Shown here piece by piece: positions 26,180 through 33,155 of a stretch of 34,677 nt of DNA; position 1 is the first letter of the stretch, and the number at the start of each line of letters is the position of its first letter. The position numbers and the translations under genes were made by a program. Source of the DNA: a virus; IMG/VR virus record IMGVR_UViG_3300009187_000047, positions 1-34,677 of that record. One strand, given 5' to 3'. The notes beneath the pieces are model-generated. The model had not been told where the DNA came from, did not search any database, and worked only from the letters and a program-made list of their open reading frames with translations.

Positions 26180-27739
26180 TCAAGAATTTATTTCTATCTC
26201 AAACATCTGGGTAAGAAGTGAGTTATCACTTACCTTAGCCTCCAATGCTTTGAACATTTTCTTTTCAATCGGTGAGCCTTGGATGTGGATAACAGTAACT
26301 TTGTCTGAGTTCTGTCCCTTGCGGTCAGCCCGTGCAATGCACTGGATGTACTGCTCCACGCTCATCAATGGCCCAAAAAATACCACGGTGTCAGCGGCAG
26401 TCAGGGTAATCCCGTGTGCCGTAGCTTGTGGCTGCATTACCAACACCCTTGGTTCTTTGTCGTGCTGAAATCTGTGGATGATGTCGGCACGTTTGTTTGG
26501 TGTGACTCCACCGTGTATGCACTCGTTGGGAATGTTCTTCTTTGTCAGATGTGTCTGGATGCTGTCGATGCTTGAACGGAACAACGCAAAGATGATGACC
26601 TTGCGGTCTGTCTCATCCAGTATCTCTTCCAGCACACCCAAGCGTGGGGCGGCATCGAACTCAATAACCTCCTTGTCATCTGTGTAGACAGCGCCGCAAC
26701 TGATTTGCAACAACTTGGATACACCAGCGGCAGCATTGACTGCGCTGATCGTCTCGCCTGCGGCTTGCACCAGCATGCGATCTTTCAGTAGGTTGTAGTA
26801 CTTGGCTTGCTGTGGTGTCAGTGGTACTTCGCGTGTTGTGGTCAGCACTGGTGGCAAGTCAAGGCATTGCGCTTTGGTAAATCTGATTGCGGGTTGCAGT
26901 GCCTCGTGTACCAACTCGGCGGCGTTATGTTTTGGTGCCCATTTGTACAGCGTGATTTTGTTCATCACTTTGTCGCGCCATGATGTGTAGAAGTTTGGTA
27001 CGCCTTCGGGGTTCACGATCTTGGCCAAGCCATACGCATCTGCTGGTGACTGCGATGCTGGAGTACCAGTCATCATCCATACGTGTGTGTTGGGTTTGAT
27101 GATCGCCTTCAATGACTTCCAACGTTTAGTCGTCACTGTCTTGTATGCGTTGGCCTCATCCACAATCACCAGATCAAAGCGACCATCAGCGTTGATCTCA
27201 TCGGCTATCAAGTTCAGTCCTTCGTAGTTAGCGATAACGAACTCGTAGTCTTGTTGAATCATCTCTATACGCCGACTAGCTTGGGTGTGGTGCGCAACGA
27301 TGGCAGAGCGATGGATGATGCTGTTACTCAGGTCAGCCAACCATGCAGATTGCATGATGGATAGTGGGCACAGAATTAAAACTCTGCGTACATGCTTGAT
27401 CTGCATCAAGTAGTCAGCCGCCCACAGCGCGGCAAGTGTCTTGCCAGTGCCGGGTTCGGAGAACACAAACGCTTTGCGGTGCATCGTCAGAAACGCTGCC
27501 GTCTCAATCTGATGTTGCATGGGCTTATACCTGCCCGGCCATTTGTATTTGCGTGTGATAGGTGAGGGAACGTCCTTCACCCCGAGGTTGCGTAGCACCC
27601 TACATTCATCGAGTCCCCAGTAGACAGCAACATCAAACCCACCGTCATCGCGTTCCATGACTTTGTGCTTTGGGATGATGCTGTACTTATCTGGGTTTCT
27701 GGTTCTGAATACTAGTGCCTTGTCTTCAAGGATTTCCAT
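26180..27739 (-). CDS. SNF2-like superfamily II helicase
   Basis: This 519-residue protein has the ordered motifs of SF2 helicases of the SNF2/RapA type. These are 'SEPGTGKT' (Walker A, 94-101), 'VIVDEAN' (motif II, 191-197), 'MTGTP' (motif III, 223-227), a second RecA-like domain with 'RKVIIFALFRSSIDSI' and 'IHGGV', and 'QCIARADRKGQ' (motif VI, 466-476). The 50-60 residues before the first motif hold 'YKPMQHQIETAAFL' (Q-like motif). It is a compact, single-polypeptide form typical of phage. It probably remodels protein-DNA complexes or branched DNA during replication or recombination. It lies 15 bases after the HNH gene with a GGAG site before its ATG. Confidence 0.88.
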   Translation of the reverse strand: MEILEDKALVFRTRNPDKYSIIPKHKVMERDDGGFDVAVYWGLDECRVLRNLGVKDVPSPITRKYKWPGRYKPMQHQIETAAFLTMHRKAFVFSEPGTGKTLAALWAADYLMQIKHVRRVLILCPLSIMQSAWLADLSNSIIHRSAIVAHHTQASRRIEMIQQDYEFVIANYEGLNLIADEINADGRFDLVIVDEANAYKTVTTKRWKSLKAIIKPNTHVWMMTGTPASQSPADAYGLAKIVNPEGVPNFYTSWRDKVMNKITLYKWAPKHNAAELVHEALQPAIRFTKAQCLDLPPVLTTTREVPLTPQQAKYYNLLKDRMLVQAAGETISAVNAAAGVSKLLQISCGAVYTDDKEVIEFDAAPRLGVLEEILDETDRKVIIFALFRSSIDSIQTHLTKKNIPNECIHGGVTPNKRADIIHRFQHDKEPRVLVMQPQATAHGITLTAADTVVFFGPLMSVEQYIQCIARADRKGQNSDKVTVIHIQGSPIEKKMFKALEAKVSDNSLLTQMFEIEINS

Positions 27740-27754
27740 TGCTTCTCCGTTGTT

Positions 27755-27985
27755 TTATTTGTTGTCGCTTCGGTTTGAACTGCGACTGCGCATGCGAAGA
27801 TTGTTTATAGTAGTTGTCCCTCCGCTACGGATGGGCTTGACGTGATCCACGTCTTTGCCGTCCCCCTTTGTTGCCTTGCCTGCCTTGACCATCATGCGCC
27901 TTGCTTTGACGCGCTCGCCTGTCTTCTTGATTTGCTCAGGCTTGCCTTGATAGTTCTCGTACTCTTTTGCATAGTTTCTTGCCAT
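27755..27985 (-). CDS. Short HNH-type endonuclease-like protein
   Basis: This 76-residue basic protein carries 'DVDHVKPIRSGGTTTINNLRMRS' and then 'SSNRS'. It has D47-H48, a GG turn, N61/N62 and N71-R72 in the spacing of an HNH beta-beta-alpha-metal fold. The CxxC zinc pairs that many HNH proteins use are absent, which is common in the smallest phage forms. The first 40 residues are Lys/Arg-rich. It sits between a Cas4/RecB-like nuclease and the SNF2-like helicase, nine bases from the former. It could nick DNA for recombination or packaging, or be a homing-type remnant. Nuclease activity is inferred. Confidence 0.65.
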   Translation of the reverse strand: MARNYAKEYENYQGKPEQIKKTGERVKARRMMVKAGKATKGDGKDVDHVKPIRSGGTTTINNLRMRSRSSNRSDNK

Positions 27986-27994
27986 GACCCACTC

Positions 27995-28660
27995 CTAATG
28001 TTTCGGGTTGTATTCACACGATTTAACTGGACACCACGGGCACAACGCGGAGGACTTTGGGTTCCACACACCTGTGTTATGGCACTGCTCTAATTTAGCT
28101 ACACGCTCACGATACTTCCACCACTCAGCATCGGCATTGTCGAGCGCCATGCTGTGCTTAACCATATCATTCTTGACCACGAACAGCAATGCTGACTTGA
28201 CTCGGCGTATGTGCGGGAAGTGTTTGAACACCATCATCGACATCAGCTTTAGCTGGTCAATATCTGGGTAGCGGTTGTTGCCTGTTTTGTAGTCCACGAC
28301 AGTGGCGGTCAGGTTCTCATCATCGATTATTAGTAAGTCAGCGATGCCTCGTACCCATCTGCCCTTGTCGTTGAAACTACACGGCTGGAGGTCAGGCGTG
28401 ATACCCATCTCGTACTCGCACAGCTTCCTGCCCGGCTTGGCCAGCAACGCATCCAGAACTTCTTGTGCGTAAGAAAATTGTGGTGGTAGCGGTACGCCAT
28501 CCCGTATATAAACTTCAGCGGCAATGTGAAACTCTTTTCCGTAATATGTAGCCTCAGTTTCCTGAAAAGCATAGTTGTTAAGAACTTTGACTTCGTGATA
28601 CCGGCGGGGGCATCCTTCAAAATCTTTCAGGGCACTGTGGCTCCACGTTACTTGTTTCAT
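27995..28660 (-). CDS. Cas4/RecB-like PD-(D/E)XK exonuclease with Fe-S cysteines
   Basis: This 221-residue protein has the arrangement of the RecB/Cas4 nuclease family. A first cysteine, C17 ('FEGCPRRY'), is followed by H45 in 'YYGKEFH', the catalytic core D108 ('GIADLLII') and D123-x-K125 ('VVDYKTG'), and a Q-L motif at about 136. The C-terminal trio C207, C210 and C215 ('CPWCPVKSC') completes a four-cysteine set that in Cas4 and AddB holds a 4Fe-4S cluster. The predicted activity is ssDNA end resection, probably for phage recombination or host-DNA degradation. Its ATG overlaps the stop of the HExxH gene (TAATG). The fold is well supported; there are no adjacent cas genes or CRISPR repeats. 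Confidence 0.85.
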   Translation of the reverse strand: MKQVTWSHSALKDFEGCPRRYHEVKVLNNYAFQETEATYYGKEFHIAAEVYIRDGVPLPPQFSYAQEVLDALLAKPGRKLCEYEMGITPDLQPCSFNDKGRWVRGIADLLIIDDENLTATVVDYKTGNNRYPDIDQLKLMSMMVFKHFPHIRRVKSALLFVVKNDMVKHSMALDNADAEWWKYRERVAKLEQCHNTGVWNPKSSALCPWCPVKSCEYNPKH

Positions 28661-28971
28661 TAAAACCTCGCTGAGTTGATTGCAATGTTTAATCGTTTGG
28701 CAAACCCTTCAACAAACTCCTCACGCTTGTTGAGCTTGTGTTCTTCCATGTCCCGTAGGATAGCGTGTACCAGTTCGTGCCAGAATGTTTCTCGTACATC
28801 ATCAAGGTTGAACTTGCGCCCAGTCGTGCCGTTGCGTAAGCCCAATTTGATCTTCTGTTCAAGATACATCACACGCCCCATGTCAAGTTTGTCTTGCATA
28901 GCCTCGACAACCTCGACTGAGTACCACTTCTCCCCAATTCTTATTTTCTTTGGCAGTGTTAACTCTGTCAT
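28660..28971 (-). CDS. Small zinc-metallopeptidase-like protein (HExxH)
   Basis: The product is 103 residues. After an N-terminal beta region ('KIRIGEKWYSVEVVEAM') comes 'FWHELVHAIL', giving HExxH at residues 65-69, with possible third ligands E85 or E88 in 'REEFVEGFAKRL'. The size and layout resemble minimal SprT/ImmA-like metallopeptidases found in phages. It lies directly between DNA polymerase and the Cas4-like nuclease with ATGA and TAATG overlaps. A role in clearing protein from DNA or in cleaving a host repressor is possible but unproven. The metal-binding motif is certain; proteolysis is inferred. Confidence 0.7.
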   Translation of the reverse strand: MTELTLPKKIRIGEKWYSVEVVEAMQDKLDMGRVMYLEQKIKLGLRNGTTGRKFNLDDVRETFWHELVHAILRDMEEHKLNKREEFVEGFAKRLNIAINSARF

Positions 28972-30935
28972 TGTTTTGCTTCTCCATATCTACGGTGTGC
29001 ACCACCGTCAGCGGCCAGAGGTATCCCCGGCATGTACTTCGGCTCCAACGTCATCTGCTCCAAGACCCAAGTCTTAGCGTCAGCGACTTCCTCATCAGGC
29101 ACCAACACAATCTGTTCATCGTGTACTGTGCCAACCACGGGGTACTTCTTCGTCACCCTCAACATTCCATCGGTCATGACAATACGCGCTACGGCCTGCG
29201 TAACGTTATTGGTAACCTTCCCTGCATACAGCTTGGTAGCATTTGGCCCGTATACCCACTGGCTCCTACCTTTGTCATCTTTCGTGCGTCTGAGATTGGG
29301 GTAGAGCAAGCTCATCCCGTTTGGCAATTCTATACGCTCTTTGCTGAATGTCAAACACTTATGCTGGTATACCCTACCCCCAAACAAACTGTCCTCGATA
29401 AGCTGTGAGCACATGTCCCAGAAGGTAGCAACGGGGTGGGCAGTGGCGCGGTAGATGTCAATGATCTTCTTGGCGGCAAGGCAGTGCGTCAGTAGCTCTT
29501 GGTCGGTGCAGGTGTGGGGAATCTCCAGCATCTTGGTTACGTTGTCCTCCCAGTCAATGAACCGCTGCGCGTACTCCTGATCGACCCCGAGCGTCTTCGC
29601 AAAGGTTTTCTCATATCGTACAGGGGGCGCACCAAGGAACCCCACAAGAAGCTGGGCCGCGAACGATGCCCACCCGAGTCCATACCCGCAGCCCAAGAGT
29701 GCACTTTTCGCAGACTGCCGCAGATCGGGATGCGACTCTTTACTAAGTCCGGGTATGTTAAACATCTGCGCTCCGAACGCCGCGTAAGGGTCACCACCTG
29801 ACCTGAAGATGTCAAGCATCTCATGGTAATCCGAAAGCCACGCGAGAACTCGCGGCTCAATCTGTGAGAGATCACCGACGACAAGTTGGTAGCCCTCGGG
29901 AGCCATAATTGCTTTGCGTAAGAAACTTCCGCGCTTGAGGTTTTGCATGTTGATTGCGCTGCCCTTTGCCGCTGTCCAACGACCCGAGAGAGCGCCGTAA
30001 TACGATAGCGGAACTGGTAGTTTTCCGCGCTGACTGATGTCAAGGAACCTTTGAGCACGCGTACGTTCGGTTGTTGATTTAACTTTAAGGCGTGCCTCAC
30101 AAAGGAGGGCAACGTCCTCACGTTCACCGTTAAGTAACGCTTGGAAAAGGGCATCATTCTTTGCCAGTGCAAGTGTTTCTTTGCCGGTAGTTTTACTGAC
30201 CTTAGTCGGGGGAGTAACCCCGAGGCTTTGAAGTATGTCAGCAAACTTAGGGTTCGACGCAAGCTCACTCTCTTGTATGCCAAGCCTTTGTAGTAGTCCT
30301 TCACGCAGTTCTCCTTCTTCTGTGAGTGCTTTGATAAGCATCTGTTGGTCAAGCTCAAGCTGTGGTCGTGTGTACATCTTGAGCGTCATGTCGATGAGCC
30401 GTAGTTCCGACGTAGGGTAGCCTTCACTGAAGCGCTTGAAGATTTCTTCACACAGGTATACATCATGCGCACAGTAATCCGCAAGCGCTGCTTCAATATC
30501 TTCTGTAATAACAGCCAGTCCATTAGTGGAGTGAACAGCTTGTCCTTTGGCGGGGAGACCAAAGTCGGACGCCAGCTTCGCAAGGGAATTACCAACTTCC
30601 ACGCCGCGTAAAGCGCGTGCCATTGATAGTGTGTCAAAGATGAAGGCTGGTCTGGCGTTATATACCCACTCCATAATGGATACATCGAACTGTGCGTTGT
30701 GCGCAAGCACTGCGGTTCGTCCCCAATCGACTCCAGAAAAGTATTCAGGTAGGTCTGCTCCTCTAACCCATCTAGTGTCCTCTGTGCTTCCGAACTCATG
30801 GACACAAGCACCGAAAGATATGAATCTTTTATCACGTATGTACTCCTCTGTTGTCATCTTTGATAGTGTGTAGTCTTTGCTGTCCCACCGAGTTTCAAAG
30901 TCAATGGTGATGATGCGGTCAAATGGTTTAGTCAA
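28968..30935 (-). CDS. polA: Family A DNA polymerase with 3'-5' exonuclease, Leu at the O-helix 762 position
   Basis: This 655-residue replicative polymerase has an N-terminal DEDDy exonuclease: D12/E14 in 'IDFET', D84 in 'LAHNAQFD', and D158 in 'YCAHD'. The polymerase domain has motif A 'LVVGDLSQIEPRV' (D355), motif B 'RQSAKSALLGCGYG' (R406, K410, Y418) and motif C 'VHDEQ' (H605-D606-E607). The residue matching E. coli Phe762 is Leu414. The start is TTG at 30935, inside TTGA overlapping the previous stop, with AAGGAGG seven bases upstream. No ATG fits as well. It would copy the phage genome with the primase-helicase and putative ssDNA-binding protein. All catalytic residues are present. Confidence 0.93.
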   Translation of the reverse strand: MTKPFDRIITIDFETRWDSKDYTLSKMTTEEYIRDKRFISFGACVHEFGSTEDTRWVRGADLPEYFSGVDWGRTAVLAHNAQFDVSIMEWVYNARPAFIFDTLSMARALRGVEVGNSLAKLASDFGLPAKGQAVHSTNGLAVITEDIEAALADYCAHDVYLCEEIFKRFSEGYPTSELRLIDMTLKMYTRPQLELDQQMLIKALTEEGELREGLLQRLGIQESELASNPKFADILQSLGVTPPTKVSKTTGKETLALAKNDALFQALLNGEREDVALLCEARLKVKSTTERTRAQRFLDISQRGKLPVPLSYYGALSGRWTAAKGSAINMQNLKRGSFLRKAIMAPEGYQLVVGDLSQIEPRVLAWLSDYHEMLDIFRSGGDPYAAFGAQMFNIPGLSKESHPDLRQSAKSALLGCGYGLGWASFAAQLLVGFLGAPPVRYEKTFAKTLGVDQEYAQRFIDWEDNVTKMLEIPHTCTDQELLTHCLAAKKIIDIYRATAHPVATFWDMCSQLIEDSLFGGRVYQHKCLTFSKERIELPNGMSLLYPNLRRTKDDKGRSQWVYGPNATKLYAGKVTNNVTQAVARIVMTDGMLRVTKKYPVVGTVHDEQIVLVPDEEVADAKTWVLEQMTLEPKYMPGIPLAADGGAHRRYGEAKQ

Positions 30936-31201
30936 TTAAATGCCTCCTTGGGGGGAGCGTCCATAGTGTTTAAGAATCCGAAAAAACTGTTGACTTCCAT
31001 CAGCATATCTGAGGCCTCCATCTCATCACAGTTCAGCGTTGTAAGTCCTGACAGTTCTTCTCCAATCTTAATCATCAGCACAGCTTTGTTTGCATCGGGG
31101 CCATAGCATGAGATTAGCGCCAGCACCACCATCTTGAAGTGTTGCTTCTCGTCGTCGTCCATCAGCGCCAGCCGCGCTTCTATTGTTTGTTCGTCAGCCA
31201 T
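30932..31201 (-). CDS. Small acidic helical protein of unknown function
   Basis: The product is 89 residues, mainly helical and acidic, with 'DDDEKQHFKMVVLALISCYGPDANKAVLMI' across the middle. No metal, nucleotide or DNA-binding motif is visible. It begins inside the end of the VRR-NUC gene (22-base overlap) and its stop overlaps the TTG start of DNA polymerase (TTGA). Its AAGGAGG near the end serves the polymerase, so translation of the two is probably coupled. A regulatory or polymerase-accessory role is a guess. Confidence 0.6.
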   Translation of the reverse strand: MADEQTIEARLALMDDDEKQHFKMVVLALISCYGPDANKAVLMIKIGEELSGLTTLNCDEMEASDMLMEVNSFFGFLNTMDAPPKEAFN

Positions 31202-31482
31202 TCTTTAATCTCCCACAGTTGGTTAATGTTTTCTTCGTTCACGACAAGGGCGTAGCCCCCAGCGTTTTGTATTCTGGTCAACTCACGTTCTTGCAAAGCT
31301 GTTGTTGTCCCCTTTCCTGCCTTGCATTCAATACCAAGGAACTGCCCCTCAAGGCAGCCGATGATGTCAGGTATGCCAGCCCTGCCCATGCCGTTTTGCA
31401 TAGGTGAGAAGTGATACACCCCCATCTGGTCAAGTATCTCCTTGACCTTCTTTTTAACTTTCGCTTCCGGTGTTAACGCCAT
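31180..31482 (-). CDS. VRR-NUC domain nuclease
   Basis: This 100-residue protein has the compact VRR-NUC form of the PD-(D/E)XK fold. It has 'GRAGIPDIIG' with D39, 'FLGIECKAGKG' with E52-x-K54, 'ALQERELTRIQNAGGYALVV' in the position of the conserved Q and Gly, and a C-terminal helix. Phage members are stand-alone and are thought to act on branched DNA such as Holliday junctions. The start ATG follows GGAGGTACAAG, and the gene overlaps the DUF3310-like gene by 29 bases. It is one of three nuclease genes in this block. Substrate specificity cannot be read from sequence. Confidence 0.85.
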   Translation of the reverse strand: MALTPEAKVKKKVKEILDQMGVYHFSPMQNGMGRAGIPDIIGCLEGQFLGIECKAGKGTTTALQERELTRIQNAGGYALVVNEENINQLWEIKEWLTNKQ

Positions 31483-31717
31483 CTTGTACCTCCGCCAGTT
31501 TCATCATGTAGTGTCTGCACTTGCCCAAGTCATCGCTACCATCCTTGCGGCCAGCACGCAGTGCGTACTTGATAACGTTGCCCTTGAGGTATCCAACGAA
31601 TTCTTCATGCGTCAGCACTGACTCCATCAGTTCCCACGGCTGTACTGCCATCTCTTTGTAATGGTTGCCGCTGATCTGCAAGTCGTCAGCCCGTGTTCCG
31701 TTGAAGTGGTTGTCCAT
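31454..31717 (-). CDS. DUF3310-like protein (T7 gp1.7-related family)
   Basis: The product is 87 residues with the DUF3310 pattern: 'NHYKEMAVQPWELMES', 'HEEFVGYLKGNVIKYALRAGRKDGSDDLGKCRHYMMKL'-type helix pair (HYK at 19-21, QPWE at 26-29, GNVIKY from 46). The family includes T7 gp1.7, a nucleotide kinase. The active residues are not fully clear in short forms such as this one. It would contribute to nucleotide metabolism during replication if active. AAAGGAGAG precedes the ATG, and it overlaps the neighbouring ribbon-helix-helix-like gene by 32 bases. Confidence 0.7.
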   Translation of the reverse strand: MDNHFNGTRADDLQISGNHYKEMAVQPWELMESVLTHEEFVGYLKGNVIKYALRAGRKDGSDDLGKCRHYMMKLAEVQDGVNTGSES

Positions 31718-31862
31718 CTCTTCTCTCCTTTATTTTGTTTGATAGCTCTTGACGTAACCACTTGGCACCGCCCAAGCGTTTCCATTCTTCAAAATGTGAT
31801 TTAGTTAGCCGAGCACCTATGTGTTTGCTGTCTCCTGTTAACTCACTCTGCGGTCTTGGCAT
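31686..31862 (-). CDS. Small basic protein, possible ribbon-helix-helix DNA binder
   Basis: The product is 58 residues. I chose the ATG at 31862 (MPRPQSEL) because AAGGA lies seven bases upstream; an ATG 15 bases earlier lacks a site. The sequence 'HIGARLTKSHFEEWKRLGG' followed by 'KWLRQELSNKIKERR' has the strand-helix-helix order of Arc/MetJ-type repressors. It is strongly basic at the end. It may be an early transcription regulator. It overlaps neighbours on both sides. Confidence 0.55.
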   Translation of the reverse strand: MPRPQSELTGDSKHIGARLTKSHFEEWKRLGGAKWLRQELSNKIKERRDGQPLQRNTG

Positions 31863-32019
31863 CGATAGTTCCTTCATGGAATGGTGCGTTCTTTTTCAAA
31901 TACTCTTCAAGCAACCTTAAAAACCCAACTTCAACACACGCACGTATTTCTGCCTGCGTGAACTCGCAAATTATTGTTGCTGTCCCATCTTCATTTTCCG
32001 TAACTGTTTTGACAATCAT
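31843..32019 (-). CDS. Very small protein of unknown function
   Basis: This 58-residue gene was found by translating the gap directly. It starts at ATG 32019 with AGGAG at a good distance and ends at TGA 31845-31843. The product begins 'MIVKTVTENEDGTATIICEF' and continues into a helical half ('AEIRACVEVGFLRLLEEYLKK'). It has no recognisable catalytic or metal site beyond two separate cysteines. It overlaps the zinc-finger-like gene upstream (29 bases) and the ribbon-helix-helix-like gene downstream (20 bases), the same spacing style as its neighbours. This supports real translation. Confidence 0.6.
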   Translation of the reverse strand: MIVKTVTENEDGTATIICEFTQAEIRACVEVGFLRLLEEYLKKNAPFHEGTIDAKTAE

Positions 32020-32149
32020 GCTTTTCTCCTGTTAGTTTGGTTAAAAAAATTAAATGACATTTGGTGCATCGCCAAAGCGTCCCTTGCTCGACTACCACAT
32101 TGCCCCGTTTGCGTAATTTACCAAAGAATGTTCTGATTGCTTCAAGCAT
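31991..32149 (-). CDS. Very small zinc-finger-like protein
   Basis: This 52-residue gene was found by direct translation of a gap. It starts at ATG 32149 with GGAGAAG six bases upstream and ends at TGA 31993-31991. After a basic helix ('MLEAIRTFFGKLRKRG') it has C28-x2-C31, then H44-x-C46, a compact zinc-binding set ('WRCTKC', 'KHDC'). Its start overlaps the previous stop by eight bases, and its end overlaps the next gene by 29. A basic helix plus a zinc knuckle suggests nucleic-acid or protein binding. The target is unknown. Confidence 0.6.
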   Translation of the reverse strand: MLEAIRTFFGKLRKRGNVVVEQGTLWRCTKCHLIFLTKLTGEKHDCQNSYGK

Positions 32150-32411
32150 CGTTCTTCTCCTTGAGTTTGGCTTTTAACTCTGCGTTCTGGCGCAACAATT
32201 CTTCAATCACACGTAAATTGTCTTTGCGTCTGGCCTCTAGTGCGGTTATTACTTGTTGCACCGCAAAATTTAATGAGCTTATTTTATTAGCCAAAACTTT
32301 GGCTTGATACCATGCGTAATCGCTTCCAGTTCCTTCTGTTAACACGCCATCTTCTTCCATGTTCAGTTCTGTGATGGGTGGTGTAATGGGGTTGATGGGT
32401 TTGGTTTTCAT
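32142..32411 (-). CDS. Small protein with C-terminal coiled coil
   Basis: The product is 89 residues, starting at ATG 32411 within an ATGA overlap with the preceding gene. GGAGGAG lies five bases upstream. An in-frame GTG at 32432 lies upstream of this site and is rejected. The N-terminal third is Pro/Thr/Glu-rich and looks flexible. Residues about 35-89 form one long amphipathic helix ('LLRQNAELKAKLKEKN'), probably a dimeric coiled coil. No enzyme motif is seen. Confidence 0.6.
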   Translation of the reverse strand: MKTKPINPITPPITELNMEEDGVLTEGTGSDYAWYQAKVLANKISSLNFAVQQVITALEARRKDNLRVIEELLRQNAELKAKLKEKNDA

Positions 32412-32605
32412 AATTTCTCCTCCTTTAACCACGGTAATTCATCTGCCAACTTACCCTCATGGTATGTACGCAAATCATTCTTGGTGAGAGCGCACTCCCA
32501 AAACTCGGGCGGCGCTGATCGGTCAAGCGCTTCTTCCTCTTCTATGGTTGTGTCATCAAAAAACGCCCGAAAAAACGGTATCACGTAAGGAACTCTAAGC
32601 GTCAT
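32408..32605 (-). CDS. Small acidic protein of unknown function
   Basis: The product is 65 residues, with a hydrophobic N-terminus ('RVPYVIPFFRAFF') and an acidic middle ('DDTTIEEEEALD'). It ends 'LPWLKEEKL', where the GGAGGAG coding the last residues also serves as ribosome binding site for the next gene. ATGA overlaps occur at both ends. The N-terminal patch is too short for a membrane span. The acidic character would suit a DNA mimic or protein-binding inhibitor, which is speculation. Confidence 0.55.
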   Translation of the reverse strand: MTLRVPYVIPFFRAFFDDTTIEEEEALDRSAPPEFWECALTKNDLRTYHEGKLADELPWLKEEKL

Positions 32606-32868
32606 GTGTTCCTCGCTTTCAATCTTGCATCAACAATTGCTTTGCAAGTATGGTCACAAAAGAATGAACGGCATTTAGGGCAAACTGGCATCGTATATGT
32701 CTTATGCTCATACTTGACAGGCTCTTGGTTTTCCAACTCTGCAATTGCTTTGGCGGCTACCAGTTTGGCAAAGGCTTCAAGGTCTTCTAAACTAAAACCC
32801 CACATAGTTAATCTATGTGTATACGCCCCAGAATCCCAAGCCATCTTAATGATTTCATCTTGTTTCAT
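32602..32868 (-). CDS. Small four-cysteine zinc-ribbon-like protein
   Basis: The product is 88 residues, starting at ATG 32868, which overlaps the previous stop (ATGA) and has GAGGGA upstream. A longer ORF from 32922 would run into the neighbour and is rejected. Residues 1-45 include 'MWGFSLEDLEAFAKLVAAKAIAEL', a helix I have seen in small phage proteins. The C-terminal part has C63-x2-C66-x4-C71-x3-C75, a likely zinc-binding knuckle, and ends in a basic helix. The function is unknown; nucleic-acid or host-protein binding is plausible. Confidence 0.6.
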   Translation of the reverse strand: MKQDEIIKMAWDSGAYTHRLTMWGFSLEDLEAFAKLVAAKAIAELENQEPVKYEHKTYTMPVCPKCRSFFCDHTCKAIVDARLKARNT

Positions 32869-33155
32869 GCTTCCCTCGCTTTCAGCATTGCGTCTGCCAA
32901 CGCATATGATGAAGTTGCCCAAATATTAAAAAGTTCTTCTGCTGGCATATCACCCCAAACTCGACTCATCAATCCTTGCAAAGCCTTTGCCGCAAAGTAA
33001 TCACGCAAGGTCATGCCCGATTTATCGAAAGGATCTTTTATTGCATCATTTGGAAATGCTGGCGGGTTTGTTGGTTTGTTGAAGTTACTCATTTGTGCCT
33101 TTACATTTTCTTGTTTAACCTTGCTCTCTCGTTCAGTGTCGTTGAATTCAGTCAT
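32865..33155 (-). CDS. Small phage protein with 'GMTLRDYFAAKALQGL' motif
   Basis: The product is 96 residues. The first 45 are polar and flexible ('NPPAFPNDAIKDPFDKSG'). The rest carries 'GMTLRDYFAAKALQGLM' and a final 'SYALADAMLKAREA' helix. This paired pattern is frequent in small phage and prophage proteins of unknown role. GGGAGAAAGC precedes its ATG. ATGA overlaps link it to both neighbours. No enzyme signature is visible. Confidence 0.65.
   Translation of the reverse strand: MTEFNDTERESKVKQENVKAQMSNFNKPTNPPAFPNDAIKDPFDKSGMTLRDYFAAKALQGLMSRVWGDMPAEELFNIWATSSYALADAMLKAREA

Noticed and set aside
27995-28660. CRISPR-associated Cas4 with a CRISPR locus
   Set aside because: No direct repeats with spacers and no other cas genes are visible; the gene sits in a phage replication block.
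29537-30358. 273-codon frame inside the polymerase gene, same strand
   Set aside because: It is a +1-type shadow of the polymerase coding sequence; all polymerase motifs are in the other frame.
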